Shown: positions 1 through 11,071 of the stretch, one piece after another
How positions within the stretch are numbered: the first letter of the stretch is position 1
Layout of the letters: every line of letters begins with the position of its first letter
From: Bacteroidales bacterium
GTDB taxonomy: Bacteria > Bacteroidota > Bacteroidia > Bacteroidales > UBA932
Assembly: GCA_017615445.1 (NCBI GenBank)
Contig: JAGAAD010000020.1
Coordinates: 1 to 24,452, forward strand
Length of the DNA stretch: 24,452 nt
Reading direction: 5' to 3'
The notes under the pieces: generated by a model
Databases searched by the model: none
The model's input: only the letters and a program-made list of their open reading frames with translations
Told to the model about the DNA's origin: nothing
Position numbers and translations under genes: made by a program

Positions 1-1
1 A

Positions 2-4012
<4,011 letters not shown>

Positions 4013-4039
4013 TCTCGGCGCAAAGCCACCAAAACCAAA

Positions 4040-4069
4040 GGGACCGACTTTTCAGCCGGTCCCTTTTTT
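4040..4069 (+). terminator. Rho-independent terminator after rpoC
   Basis: A 7-bp perfect stem (GGGACCG at 4040-4046, CGGTCCC at 4057-4063) with a 10-nt loop is followed directly by six T residues. It starts 28 bp after the rpoC stop and is the only classic intrinsic terminator I see in the window. It separates rpoC transcription from the repeat array and folD. Confidence 0.9.
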
Positions 4070-4080
4070 AATTGGTTTCT

Positions 4081-4208
4081 GGCGAGATTTAGGGCATTTT
4101 CTCGCCGGATTGCTGGTTTTTGCCCGTTTCAGCGAGATTTCGGCCATTTTCTCGCCGGATTGCTGATTTTGGGACGTTTTGGCGAGATTTCGGCCATTTT
4201 CTCGCCGG
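4081..4208 (-). repeat. Array A: three 28-bp hairpin repeats, 50-bp period, upstream of folD
   Basis: Three copies lie at 4081-4108, 4131-4158 and 4181-4208, exactly 50 bp apart. Each has arms GGCGAGA and TCTCGCC around a 12-nt loop, followed by GG on this strand; the second copy begins AGCGAGA. Copy 3 is the exact reverse complement of copies at 9383-9410 and 10509-10536 in the arrays flanking the Y1 transposase gene, so this array is inverted relative to those. The spacers between copies are also alike and match the spacers of the other arrays when reverse-complemented. The array fills most of the gap between the rpoC terminator and folD and has no transposase gene of its own. It resembles a REP/BIME element dispersed by the transposase at 9553. 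Confidence 0.93.
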
Positions 4209-4226
4209 GCAGCTATTATTTTTTGT

Positions 4227-4234
4227 TATCTTAG
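4227..4234 (+). promoter_or_regulatory. Possible -7 box for folD
   Basis: TATCTTAG matches the Bacteroidota TAnnTTTG consensus except for one base. It lies 8 bp before the folD ATG, which would give a very short or absent leader. No convincing -33 TTTG is seen. It is weak, but a promoter is expected here because a strong terminator lies upstream and folD begins a plus-strand gene group. Confidence 0.35.
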
Positions 4235-4242
4235 CAGAACAT

Positions 4243-5106
4243 ATGACTATCAGTGGAAAAGAACTGGCGGAGGGCATAATCGCCCGGATGGCAGAGCAAG
4301 TAAAAGAGTTCCCGGCGAAGTACGGCAGAGTGCCCGCATTGGCAGTTGTGCTGGTCGGAGACGATCCGGCGAGCCAGGTGTATGTTCGCAATAAGAAAAG
4401 GTCCTGCGAGAAGGCCGGATTCGAGAGCATCGAGATCCGCCTCCCTGCTGATAGCACGGAGCAGGAGGTCCTGGCTCAGGTGGAGAAGTTGAATGCTGAC
4501 CCGAAGGTGGACGGAATTATAGTCCAGCTGCCTTTGCCCAAGCACCTGAACGAATCGAAGATCACGCGGGCGATCCTGCCCGAGAAGGACGTGGACGGAT
4601 TCCATCCGGCGAATGTGGCGGAGCTCTGGCTCGGCAAGGACAACGCCGCGATCGAACGTGAGCACGCCGTGGCCTGTACCCCGCGCGGAATAATGCGCAT
4701 ACTCGAGGCGGCGGGCGTGGACCCGGCTGGCAAGCGGGCCGTGGTAATCGGCCGTAGCAACATAGTCGGCCTGCCGATCGCGAAGCTGCTGCTGAACGCG
4801 AACGCCACGGTGACTATCTGCCACTCGCGGACGCGGGATATCGCTGAAGTCACCCGGCAGGCGGAGATTCTTGTCGCCGCGATAGGCCGTCCGAAGTTCG
4901 TGCGGGCGGAGATGGTCGGCGAGGGCGCGGTGGTGATCGATGTGGGCATCAACCGCACTGAGGACGGCAAGCTCTGCGGCGACGTGGACTTCGATGCCGT
5001 GGCCCCGAAGGCGTCCGTCATCACTCCCGTTCCCGGCGGGGTAGGCCCTATGACGGTCTGCTCGCTGCTGGAGAACACCCTGGATTGTTTCTTAAGAAAA
5101 TTCTGA
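4243..5106 (+). CDS. folD: Bifunctional methylenetetrahydrofolate dehydrogenase/cyclohydrolase
   Basis: FolD interconverts 5,10-methylene-, methenyl- and 10-formyl-tetrahydrofolate in the cytoplasm, feeding purine and formyl-methionine synthesis. The 287-residue length is normal for the family. Visible signatures are [13 protein letters not shown] with the catalytic lysine, [33 protein letters not shown], the NADP-binding stretch [18 protein letters not shown] and the C-terminal [12 protein letters not shown] chose ATG 4243 because the protein aligns from [11 protein letters not shown]; the frame stays open upstream to 4120, but that extension is translated repeat sequence. There is no Shine-Dalgarno. 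cysS starts 2 bp after the stop, so the two are probably co-transcribed. Confidence 0.96.
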   Translation: MTISGKELAEGIIARMAEQVKEFPAKYGRVPALAVVLVGDDPASQVYVRNKKRSCEKAGFESIEIRLPADSTEQEVLAQVEKLNADPKVDGIIVQLPLPKHLNESKITRAILPEKDVDGFHPANVAELWLGKDNAAIEREHAVACTPRGIMRILEAAGVDPAGKRAVVIGRSNIVGLPIAKLLLNANATVTICHSRTRDIAEVTRQAEILVAAIGRPKFVRAEMVGEGAVVIDVGINRTEDGKLCGDVDFDAVAPKASVITPVPGGVGPMTVCSLLENTLDCFLRKF

Positions 5107-5108
5107 AT

Positions 5109-6629
5109 ATGAGAGTTTTACGACTTACAAATACTCTGTCGCATCAGAAGGAAGTCTTCAAGCCCATCAACCCCGGCCGCGCGGGAATGTACGTCTGCGG
5201 GCCGACGGTCTACGGTGATGCGCATCTGGGCCATGCCCGCCCGGGCGTGACCTTCGACGTGCTGGCGAAGCTCCTCAGGCATCTCGGATACAAAGTGCGC
5301 TATGTGCGCAACATCACGGACGTGGGTCATCTGGAGCACGACGCGGACGAGGGCGAGGACAAGATCGCGAAGAAAGCGCGCCTGGAGCAGCTCGAGCCGA
5401 TGGAAGTGGTGCAGACTTACACTCTGCGCTACCACGAAGCGATGAGGCTGCTGAACGTCGCCCCGCCCAGCATCGAGCCACGCGCCAGCGGCCATGTCAT
5501 CGAGCAGATCGAGGCAGTGAAGAAGATCCTGGACGCCGGCTACGCGTACATAAGCAACGGCAGCGTCTACTTCGACGTGCAGAAATATAACAAAGACCAT
5601 CACTACGGCATCCTCAGCGGCCGCAACCTGGAGGACACCCTCGAGGGCACGCGCGAGTTGGACGGACAGGGAGACAAACGCGCCCCGTACGACTTCGCCC
5701 TCTGGAAGAAGGCCGAGCCGGAGCACATAATGCACTGGCCGTCTCCATGGAGCGAGGGATTCCCGGGCTGGCACCTCGAGTGCTCGGTCATGGGCGAGAA
5801 GTACCTCGGCGAGGAGTTCGACATCCACGGCGGCGGCATGGACCTGATGTTCCCGCACCACGAATGCGAGATCGCGCAGAATGTGGCCAGCCGCGGAACG
5901 CAGGGCGTGCATTATTGGGTCCACAACAACATGATCACCATCAACGGCCAGAAGATGGGCAAATCGCTCGGAAACTTCATCACGCTGCCCGAAATGTTCA
6001 CGGGCACGCACCCCAAGCTCGAGCAGGCCTATGCCCCCATGACCGTGCGTTTCTTCATACTCCAGGCGCACTACCGCGGAACGCTGGACTTCTCGAACGA
6101 AGCCCTGCAGGCCGCCGAGAAGGGACTCGCGCGCCTTATGCAGGCCGCCCGCGACCTCTACGCCATGGCCGGCCGCAAGGAGCCTCAGTACGCCTATGGC
6201 GAAGAAGCCTTCGGTGTAGCTCCGGACGCCTGCCCGGCGACCACGCCCGAGGTCAAGGCCGTTTTCGAAGGAGTTTACGACACTCTGTGCGATGACATGA
6301 ACACTCCCGGCACGGTCTCGCAGCTCTTCGAGGCTGTCCGCATCATCAATAGCGCCAAGGCCGGCAGCATCAAGCTCAGCGAGGGCGATATCCAGACTCT
6401 CGTGCAGCTCTTCGACGACGTGGTGTTCGGCGTGCTCGGTCTTCGCGACGACGAAGGCGCCGGCGCGGGTTCGAAGGTGATCGAAGGCCTGATGGACATG
6501 GTCCTCGAGGAGAGGGCGAAGGCCAAGGCCGCCAAGGATTGGGCGACTTCGGACCACATCCGCGACTCTCTCGCAGCACTCGGAATCAAGGTTAAGGACA
6601 CCAAAGACGGTGTCGAATGGAGCCTGTAA
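5109..6629 (+). CDS. cysS: Cysteinyl-tRNA synthetase
   Basis: This class I aminoacyl-tRNA synthetase charges tRNA-Cys. The 506 residues match the usual length of about 460-510. The HIGH-type motif is HLGH at residues 39-42, just after the zinc-ligand region CGPTVY (C30). Further zinc-site residues are in [21 protein letters not shown] and [10 protein letters not shown]. The KMSKS-type motif is KMGKS at about 282-286. The C-terminal part ([26 protein letters not shown]) is typical of the family. The start at 5109 ([10 protein letters not shown]) follows the folD stop by 2 bp; the frame opens further upstream but within folD. The stop overlaps the start of xth in TAATG. Confidence 0.98.
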   Translation: MRVLRLTNTLSHQKEVFKPINPGRAGMYVCGPTVYGDAHLGHARPGVTFDVLAKLLRHLGYKVRYVRNITDVGHLEHDADEGEDKIAKKARLEQLEPMEVVQTYTLRYHEAMRLLNVAPPSIEPRASGHVIEQIEAVKKILDAGYAYISNGSVYFDVQKYNKDHHYGILSGRNLEDTLEGTRELDGQGDKRAPYDFALWKKAEPEHIMHWPSPWSEGFPGWHLECSVMGEKYLGEEFDIHGGGMDLMFPHHECEIAQNVASRGTQGVHYWVHNNMITINGQKMGKSLGNFITLPEMFTGTHPKLEQAYAPMTVRFFILQAHYRGTLDFSNEALQAAEKGLARLMQAARDLYAMAGRKEPQYAYGEEAFGVAPDACPATTPEVKAVFEGVYDTLCDDMNTPGTVSQLFEAVRIINSAKAGSIKLSEGDIQTLVQLFDDVVFGVLGLRDDEGAGAGSKVIEGLMDMVLEERAKAKAAKDWATSDHIRDSLAALGIKVKDTKDGVEWSL

Positions 6630-7372
6630 TGAAATTCATCAGCTGGAATGTGAACGGCCTTCGGGCTGTCGCGGGCAAAGGCTTCGCGGACATCTTCGAG
6701 CAACTGGACGCAGACTGCGTGTGCCTGCAGGAGACGAAGCTGCAGGCCGGCCAGATAGACCTCGAGTTTCTCGGCTATGAATCCTACTGGAACTACGCCG
6801 ACAAACCCGGTTATTCCGGCACTGTCATCTACACCCGCGTCCATCCCCTGAGTGTCTCGTACGGCATCGGGGTGGACGAGCATGACCATGAAGGCAGGGT
6901 CGTCACCCTTGAATTCGAAGACTACTATCTGGTCAACGTGTATGTCCCCAATTCGCAGGACGGGCTTCGCAGGCTGGAGTACCGCATGCGGTGGGAAGAT
7001 GCGTTCAGGGCCTACTTGCTTGGTTTGCCGAAGCCGGTAGTGGTCTGCGGAGACATGAATGTGGCGCACGAAGAAATCGATTTGAAGAACCCGGCGACCA
7101 ACCATATGAACGCCGGCTTCACTGACGAGGAGCGCGGCAAGATGACCGAACTTCTTGGCAGCGGGCTGGTGGACACCTGGCGCTTCCAGCATCCTTCCGA
7201 AGAGAAGTACAGCTGGTGGTCCTACCGTATGGCCGCACGCGAAAGGAACGTCGGTTGGAGAATAGACTATTTCCTCGTGAGCGAAGCTCTTCGCGAGCGC
7301 ATAGTCAGCACGGACATTCATAATGAGATTTTTGGCTCGGACCACTGCCCGGTGGAACTTTACTTGATGTAA
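6629..7372 (+). CDS. xth: Exodeoxyribonuclease III (AP endonuclease family)
   Basis: Exonuclease III acts on apurinic/apyrimidinic sites and 3' blocked ends in base excision repair. The 247-residue protein shows the whole exonuclease-endonuclease-phosphatase signature set: WNVNGLRA at residues 6-13, LQETKL with the metal-binding Glu35, GYSGTVIYTR, VNVYVPNSQ, VVVCGDMNVAHEEIDLKNP, YSWWSYR, GWRIDYFLVS and the catalytic SDHCPVEL near the C-terminus. The start codon overlaps the cysS stop by one base (TAATG), suggesting coupled translation. The GC-rich block ends at this stop; the next gene is AT-rich. Confidence 0.96.
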   Translation: MKFISWNVNGLRAVAGKGFADIFEQLDADCVCLQETKLQAGQIDLEFLGYESYWNYADKPGYSGTVIYTRVHPLSVSYGIGVDEHDHEGRVVTLEFEDYYLVNVYVPNSQDGLRRLEYRMRWEDAFRAYLLGLPKPVVVCGDMNVAHEEIDLKNPATNHMNAGFTDEERGKMTELLGSGLVDTWRFQHPSEEKYSWWSYRMAARERNVGWRIDYFLVSEALRERIVSTDIHNEIFGSDHCPVELYLM

Positions 7373-7391
7373 TTATTTCTAGATCATGAAA

Positions 7392-7399
7392 TATTCTTG
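7392..7399 (+). promoter_or_regulatory. Possible -7 box for the AT-rich small gene
   Basis: TATTCTTG differs from TAnnTTTG by one base and lies 37 bp before the ATG at 7436. No clear -33 element is seen. The region is AT-rich, so a chance match is likely. Confidence 0.25.
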
Positions 7400-7435
7400 T
7401 GGTCTTCTATCAATACATATACGATATATATAGTG

Positions 7436-7909
7436 ATGAGGAATAGTTGTAAATTGTTGTTGCTCAGCATCTTGTTATTAGATGCTTCCTGTTCTGCTCC
7501 ACACAAAGAAGTACTGCAAGAGATTAATGAAGCTGAAGTTGATATAGTGTCTCCCTCTGATAAACTAATTACTATCATTCCAGATAGTCAGTTTTCTTAT
7601 ATGAAAACCACCGGCCTGGTGGCCTCCTTTACTACGTCAATAGAGACGGCGCTTGGCCATTTTGAAATCGAGTTTTCTGATAAAACGATTCCTTTAATAT
7701 CAAAGACATATTATGATATTAATGAAGAAGCTGTCATTGTTAACCCAGTCGAAACTGATTATTTCAAACTTATTAGAATTGATGATTTTTCCTATACGAT
7801 TGAATTATTTCCAACAAACAATCCCCCTACTATAGTTATACGTCTTTGCTTTTTGCCCCTTACGGATTTTTCATATACTATGGGATTAGTGTATATCACA
7901 GGACAATAA
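7436..7909 (+). CDS. Hypothetical small putative lipoprotein, AT-rich
   Basis: I do not recognise the family. The predicted 157-residue protein begins MRNSCKLLLLSILLLDASCSAPHKE, a basic then hydrophobic start with Cys19 as candidate lipidation site; the lipobox (LDASC) is imperfect because Asp sits at -3. The rest has many beta-prone, acidic segments and no motif I can name. The start at 7436 puts the signal sequence at the N-terminus; the frame opens 39 bp earlier. Base composition is strikingly AT-rich (about one third GC by eye), while the genes on both sides are clearly GC-rich, with much use of A/T-ending codons. This suggests recent acquisition. Product location is inferred as cell envelope. 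Confidence 0.65.
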   Translation: MRNSCKLLLLSILLLDASCSAPHKEVLQEINEAEVDIVSPSDKLITIIPDSQFSYMKTTGLVASFTTSIETALGHFEIEFSDKTIPLISKTYYDINEEAVIVNPVETDYFKLIRIDDFSYTIELFPTNNPPTIVIRLCFLPLTDFSYTMGLVYITGQ

Positions 7910-7911
7910 TA

Positions 7912-8706
7912 ATGCTAATGTCGGAACCATCAATCATCACCAGCGCCCAGAACACCAAGATCAAGAAACTGCTGGCCCTCCAGCAGAAGTCTTCCGAGCG
8001 TCGCTCGGAGGGTTTGTTCGTGGTGGAAGGACGCCGGGAGATCGAGCATTGCATCGAGGCCGGGTATGAGATCGACACGATCTTCGTTTGCCCGTCCATT
8101 ACCAATACTCCTCTGGACGTTCCCGAAGGGACAAAGATATTTGACGTCTCCGCCGAAGTCTACGAAAAGATAGCATACCGTTCCGGCACCGAAGGGCTGA
8201 TTGCCGAGGTGCGGACCAAGAGCATCGGGTTGGCAGACCTTAAGTTGAGCGAGAATCCGCTCATCGTCGTTCTGGAGAGCGTGGAGAAGCCCGGCAATTT
8301 GGGCGCAGTGCTTCGCAGCGCAGACGCTTCGGGGGCAGATGCTGTGATAGTCTGCGATCCGTGGACGGATCTCTACAACCCCAACCTCATCCGCAGCTCG
8401 ATAGGCGCTATCTTCACGGTCCCTTGCGTCGCCTGCAGTTCTGCCGAATGCATAGAATTCCTGAAAGCGCACGGCATCAAGATCCTGACCGCGCAGCTCC
8501 AGGATTCGGACCTCTACTACGACAGCGACATGAAATGCGGGGTCGCCATCGTCATGGGCACGGAATCCACCGGCCTGACCGACATCTGGCGCAAGGCCGC
8601 AGATGCGCACATACGCATCCCCATGCTCGGCCGCCTCGATTCGCTGAACGTCTCCGTCAGCGCGGCCATCCTCCTTTTCGAAGCTGTCCGCCAGCGCAAT
8701 GCCTAA
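7912..8706 (+). CDS. SpoU/TrmH-family RNA 2'-O-methyltransferase
   Basis: Members of this SPOUT family methylate ribose 2'-OH groups in tRNA or rRNA using S-adenosylmethionine. The 264-residue protein has an N-terminal substrate-binding part (residues about 10-105, including EGLFVVEGRREIEH) and the three trefoil-knot motifs: EKPGNLGAVLRSADASGAD (125-143), VMGTESTGL (214-222) and IPMLGRLDSLNVSVSAAILLFE (236-257). The target RNA cannot be told from sequence. ATG 7912 is used, two bases after the preceding stop; a second ATG at 7918 is an equally good start. It overlaps aroE by 8 bp. It is possible that this gene followed xth directly before the AT-rich gene arrived. Confidence 0.9.
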   Translation: MLMSEPSIITSAQNTKIKKLLALQQKSSERRSEGLFVVEGRREIEHCIEAGYEIDTIFVCPSITNTPLDVPEGTKIFDVSAEVYEKIAYRSGTEGLIAEVRTKSIGLADLKLSENPLIVVLESVEKPGNLGAVLRSADASGADAVIVCDPWTDLYNPNLIRSSIGAIFTVPCVACSSAECIEFLKAHGIKILTAQLQDSDLYYDSDMKCGVAIVMGTESTGLTDIWRKAADAHIRIPMLGRLDSLNVSVSAAILLFEAVRQRNA

Positions 8707-9376
8707 GTTCGGGCTCATAGGGAATCCTGCGGCCGGGTCCAAGAGCCCCGCGCTTTTCGCCGCGGCCTACGGCGGGCGCTATCCCTACGAAATAATCGAG
8801 GAAGAAGACTTCGACAAAGCGTTCAAGCGCTTCATCTCTGAGGACTTCAAGGCAGTCAATGTCACCGCGCCGCACAAGTGCGCCGCCGCCGACTGCGCCG
8901 ACTGGCGCAGCCCCGACGTCGACCGCATCGGCGCCGCGAATATTCTGGTGAAAACCCCTGCCGGCTCGGTCGAGGCCTTCAACTCGGACGTCCTCGCGGT
9001 GCGGAAGCTGATCGACGGATTGGACATTCGCTCGGCTATCGTCATCGGCCTCGGCGGCGCCGGCCGCGCAGCCTTCGACGCCTGCCTCTCAGCCGGTCTG
9101 AAAACATCATTCAGGCATCACGATTTCGCTTTCCGGTACAACCCCGTCGCAGCTGACCTAATAGTATATGCTTTGCCGAAAGCCGTTTCTGGTATTGAGA
9201 ACATCAAATGCCGCTATCTTCTCGAGGCAAACTATCTCACCCCCTGTTGCTCAGATCTTCCCGGTGTGGACCATTACATCTCCGGCGAACAGTGGCTCAA
9301 GGCCCAGGCAATTCTCGGCTACGGGCTGATGACAGGCGAAGCGCCCGACACGGAGGCGATCGCCTCGGCGCTCTAG
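8699..9376 (+). CDS. aroE: Shikimate dehydrogenase, short and divergent
   Basis: AroE reduces 3-dehydroshikimate to shikimate with NADPH. At 225 residues it is shorter than the usual 250-280. Substrate-site features are kept: GNPAAGSKSP (Ser14, Ser16; the usual His before the first Ser is Gly), NVTAPHK with catalytic Lys60, GAANIL with Asn81 and FNSD with Asp97. The nucleotide-binding loop is GLGGAG (117-122). Departures are that the usual basic NADP-phosphate motif after the loop is not clear, the NxTPxG motif is not seen, and the C-terminal GxxMLxxQ appears as GYGLMTGE, with Glu213 in the Gln position. ATG 8699 lies inside the methyltransferase end (8-bp overlap). The pathway partner aroK is in the minus-strand operon at 16852. 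Confidence 0.82.
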   Translation: MPKFGLIGNPAAGSKSPALFAAAYGGRYPYEIIEEEDFDKAFKRFISEDFKAVNVTAPHKCAAADCADWRSPDVDRIGAANILVKTPAGSVEAFNSDVLAVRKLIDGLDIRSAIVIGLGGAGRAAFDACLSAGLKTSFRHHDFAFRYNPVAADLIVYALPKAVSGIENIKCRYLLEANYLTPCCSDLPGVDHYISGEQWLKAQAILGYGLMTGEAPDTEAIASAL

Positions 9377-9382
9377 CGTAAT

Positions 9383-9510
9383 CCGGCGAGAAAATGGCCG
9401 AAATCTCGCCGAAATGGGCAAAAGCCAGAAATCCGGCGAGAAAAAGCCCGAAATCTCGCCGAAACGGGTAAATAGTGGCGTTTCGGCGAGAAATCGGCTC
9501 GGATCTCGCC
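9383..9510 (+). repeat. Array B: three 28-bp hairpin repeats, 50-bp period, upstream of the Y1 transposase gene
   Basis: Copies lie at 9383-9410, 9433-9460 and 9483-9510, exactly 50 bp apart. Each reads CC (TC in the third) then arm GGCGAGA, a 12-nt loop and arm TCTCGCC. The first is identical to 10509-10536 and the second to 10559-10586 in array C. Spacers are 22 bp and begin GAAA, followed by a G-rich then A-rich run. The array starts 6 bp after the aroE stop and ends 10 bp before the TATATTTG box of the transposase gene, so any -33 element must lie within the last repeat. Confidence 0.95.
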
Positions 9511-9520
9511 GAAAACCTAT

Positions 9521-9528
9521 TATATTTG
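9521..9528 (+). promoter_or_regulatory. -7 promoter box of the Y1 transposase gene
   Basis: TATATTTG is an exact match to the Bacteroidota TAnnTTTG consensus, 24 bp before the ATG at 9553. No TTTG is seen at the -33 distance, where the third hairpin repeat lies instead. Confidence 0.7.
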
Positions 9529-9552
9529 TGGAGTAACCAAACTTTTATCTTT

Positions 9553-10470
9553 ATGAACAACTTCTCTGAAGCCGAACGCATTTGCGAAATAGTCTTTTCC
9601 GAACTTGGCAAGTGCTGGCACCTTTTCACATCGGAAAACAATACCATAATCTTTCGCAATGCAGCAGAATTCCAGAAGGGAATGTGGGCCTTTGGGATAG
9701 CAGTTCTTCTTTGTCCACAAATTCGTGTTCTCACATTCGAATTGATGAGCAACCATCTTCATGTCACGTTGGCCGGAGAGGAGCAGCAAATCATGGATTT
9801 TTTCGCGTTGTTTAAATCAATCCTTTCCAGAGCGTTGAGAGACGATGGCAGGCAGGATGCGCTAACAGGTTTCGAATGTAGCCTGAGACAAATCACCACA
9901 TTGAATGACGCAAGGAATGTTACCGTCTATAACAACAGAAACGGATTCCTGGTTTGCCCTGACTTCAGTCCGTTCTCGTATCCATATGGTGCCAATTCCT
10001 TCTACTTCAATCCTGCGGCCAGAGATTTGTATCAACTTGAGAGAAAAACTGCGAGCAACGCGACTATCGAAAGAATAGTGAAAACGCATGTCGGTCGTGC
10101 GATATCAGCGCCTGTCTATACTGTCCAAGGCCAAATCAGTCCACTATGTTTTTGCGATATCGATAGCGGAGAACGGCTCTTCAGGAATGCGAGCCATTAT
10201 TTCAATTGCCTCTCAAAAAATGTGGAGAGTCAGAAACTAATTGCGAAAGAGATAGGAGAAAGGATATTTTACACCGATGATGAACTATATTCAACGGTAT
10301 TCGCGTTATCAATGAAGAAATACAGATTATCGCCAGCTCAGTTGTCAAGTGATGCGAAAGTGGATATGGCCAAGACACTTCACTATGAGTATAACGCGGG
10401 TAACAAACAGATCAGTCGCATACTGAAAATCGACAATAGCATCGTCAATAACTTGTTTCCGGCGAGATAA
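9553..10470 (+). CDS. REP-associated tyrosine transposase-like protein (Y1/HUH)
   Basis: The 305-residue protein has the Y1 (IS200/IS605-like, RAYT) signatures. FELMSNHLHVTL carries the HUH pair His68 and His70. RNVTVYNNRNGF carries the candidate nucleophile Tyr126, followed by PDFSPFSYPYGANSFYF, corresponding to the usual YxxNNPxxxGLVxxPxxYxxSSY segment. The C-terminal part (about 225-300) looks helical, with a possible helix-turn-helix at KVDMAKTLHYEYNAGNKQISRILKI. Such enzymes nick single-stranded hairpin ends. Arrays of hairpin repeats lie on both sides, and the stop codon is inside the first downstream repeat, so the C-terminal PAR is repeat-encoded. The start is 9553, after the promoter box; the open frame from 9475 would translate repeat sequence. 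Composition is more AT-rich than the neighbours. It lacks classical insertion-sequence ends and is probably a domesticated, single-copy RAYT. Confidence 0.87.
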   Translation: MNNFSEAERICEIVFSELGKCWHLFTSENNTIIFRNAAEFQKGMWAFGIAVLLCPQIRVLTFELMSNHLHVTLAGEEQQIMDFFALFKSILSRALRDDGRQDALTGFECSLRQITTLNDARNVTVYNNRNGFLVCPDFSPFSYPYGANSFYFNPAARDLYQLERKTASNATIERIVKTHVGRAISAPVYTVQGQISPLCFCDIDSGERLFRNASHYFNCLSKNVESQKLIAKEIGERIFYTDDELYSTVFALSMKKYRLSPAQLSSDAKVDMAKTLHYEYNAGNKQISRILKIDNSIVNNLFPAR

Positions 10471-10586
10471 TGCCCGAAAACTCGCCGAACTGGCCTAAAA
10501 CTGTCAATCCGGCGAGAAAATGGCCGAAATCTCGCCGAACGGGGCAAAAAGTGTCAACCCGGCGAGAAAAAGCCCGAAATCTCGCC
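10459..10586 (+). repeat. Array C: three 28-bp hairpin repeats, 50-bp period, downstream of the Y1 transposase gene
   Basis: Copies lie at 10459-10486, 10509-10536 and 10559-10586, again exactly 50 bp apart, in the same orientation as array B. Copies 2 and 3 are identical to copies 1 and 2 of array B. Copy 1 is diverged: an A-to-T change in the loop creates the TAA stop of the transposase gene, and its right arm reads ACTCGCC, losing one base pair. Spacers of 22 bp begin GAAC. The array ends 26 bp before the TATATTTG box of the next operon. Confidence 0.95.
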
Positions 10587-10612
10587 GGAAACCGATTGTC
10601 GAAAAAAATTAT

Positions 10613-10620
10613 TATATTTG
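10613..10620 (+). promoter_or_regulatory. -7 promoter box of the envelope operon
   Basis: TATATTTG is an exact TAnnTTTG match, 34 bp before the ATG at 10655, leaving a short A-rich leader. A TTG at 10596-10598 is closer than the usual -33 spacing. It lies just after array C. Confidence 0.72.
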
Positions 10621-10654
10621 TTTCACGTTAATTAAAACCAAATCAACAAAACCA

Positions 10655-11071
10655 ATGAAAAAAGTTCTTCTTACCCTCGTCGCAGTCCTCGGACTCGGCA
10701 TTGCAGCTCAGGCTGCTTCTTACACCATCGACGAGCAGTCGATTGATGCAATGATCGAAATGGCGGAGGAAGTTTCTCCCGCTATGATGGAAGCTCAGGG
10801 AGCAACAGACGTGACGATCCACATCGGAAACGGTGCACAGCCCGTCATCGCATTCCTTCTCGCTCTCGTCCCTGTTACCGGCTGGCTCGCCATCCACCGT
10901 ATGTACATGGGAACATCGATTCTCGCGGTAATCCTTAACATCGTGACCGGCGCAGGCTTCGGCGTGGTCTATGTGATCGACTGGGTAATGCTGCTCATCG
11001 GTGTCCTGGATGACAACATCGGTCAGTATTGCAACAACGGCCGCTGGCTGATGTGGGCAGACCTCATCTAA
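10655..11071 (+). CDS. TM2-domain protein with signal peptide
   Basis: The 138-residue product starts MKKVLLTLVAVLGLGIAAQAAS, a clear signal peptide with a likely cut after residue 20. Residues about 67-130 form a TM2 domain: two hydrophobic helices (from PVIAFLLALVPVTGWLAIH and from SILAVILNIVTGAGFGVVYVIDWVMLL) joined by a short HRMYMGT turn. TM2 domains occur in many bacterial membrane proteins with no agreed biochemical role. The region between signal and domain is acidic and rich in methionine. ATG 10655 is chosen because it gives the signal peptide; the upstream open frame is repeat sequence. The stop overlaps the next start (TAATG). It is the first gene of the envelope operon. Confidence 0.85.
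   Translation: MKKVLLTLVAVLGLGIAAQAASYTIDEQSIDAMIEMAEEVSPAMMEAQGATDVTIHIGNGAQPVIAFLLALVPVTGWLAIHRMYMGTSILAVILNIVTGAGFGVVYVIDWVMLLIGVLDDNIGQYCNNGRWLMWADLI

Noticed and set aside
4120..4242. Longer FolD start
   Set aside because: The extra 41 residues are translated repeat and promoter sequence; FolD homology starts at 4243.
5118..6557. 479-codon minus-strand open frame opposite cysS
   Set aside because: It is a shadow of cysS, which has full synthetase motifs; the antisense product has no recognisable feature.
7373..7435. Insertion-sequence scar around the AT-rich gene
   Set aside because: I could see neither terminal inverted repeats nor a target-site duplication at the edges.
9475..9552. 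N-terminal extension of the Y1 transposase frame
   Set aside because: It would start upstream of the TATATTTG box and translate hairpin-repeat sequence; ATG 9553 fits the family start.
9383..10586. Regular 28-bp repeats with 22-bp spacers resemble a short CRISPR array
   Set aside because: Spacers are similar to one another rather than unique, arrays have only three copies, the same copies recur in inverted orientation elsewhere, and no cas genes are present. A Y1 transposase gene sits between the arrays, which explains them better.
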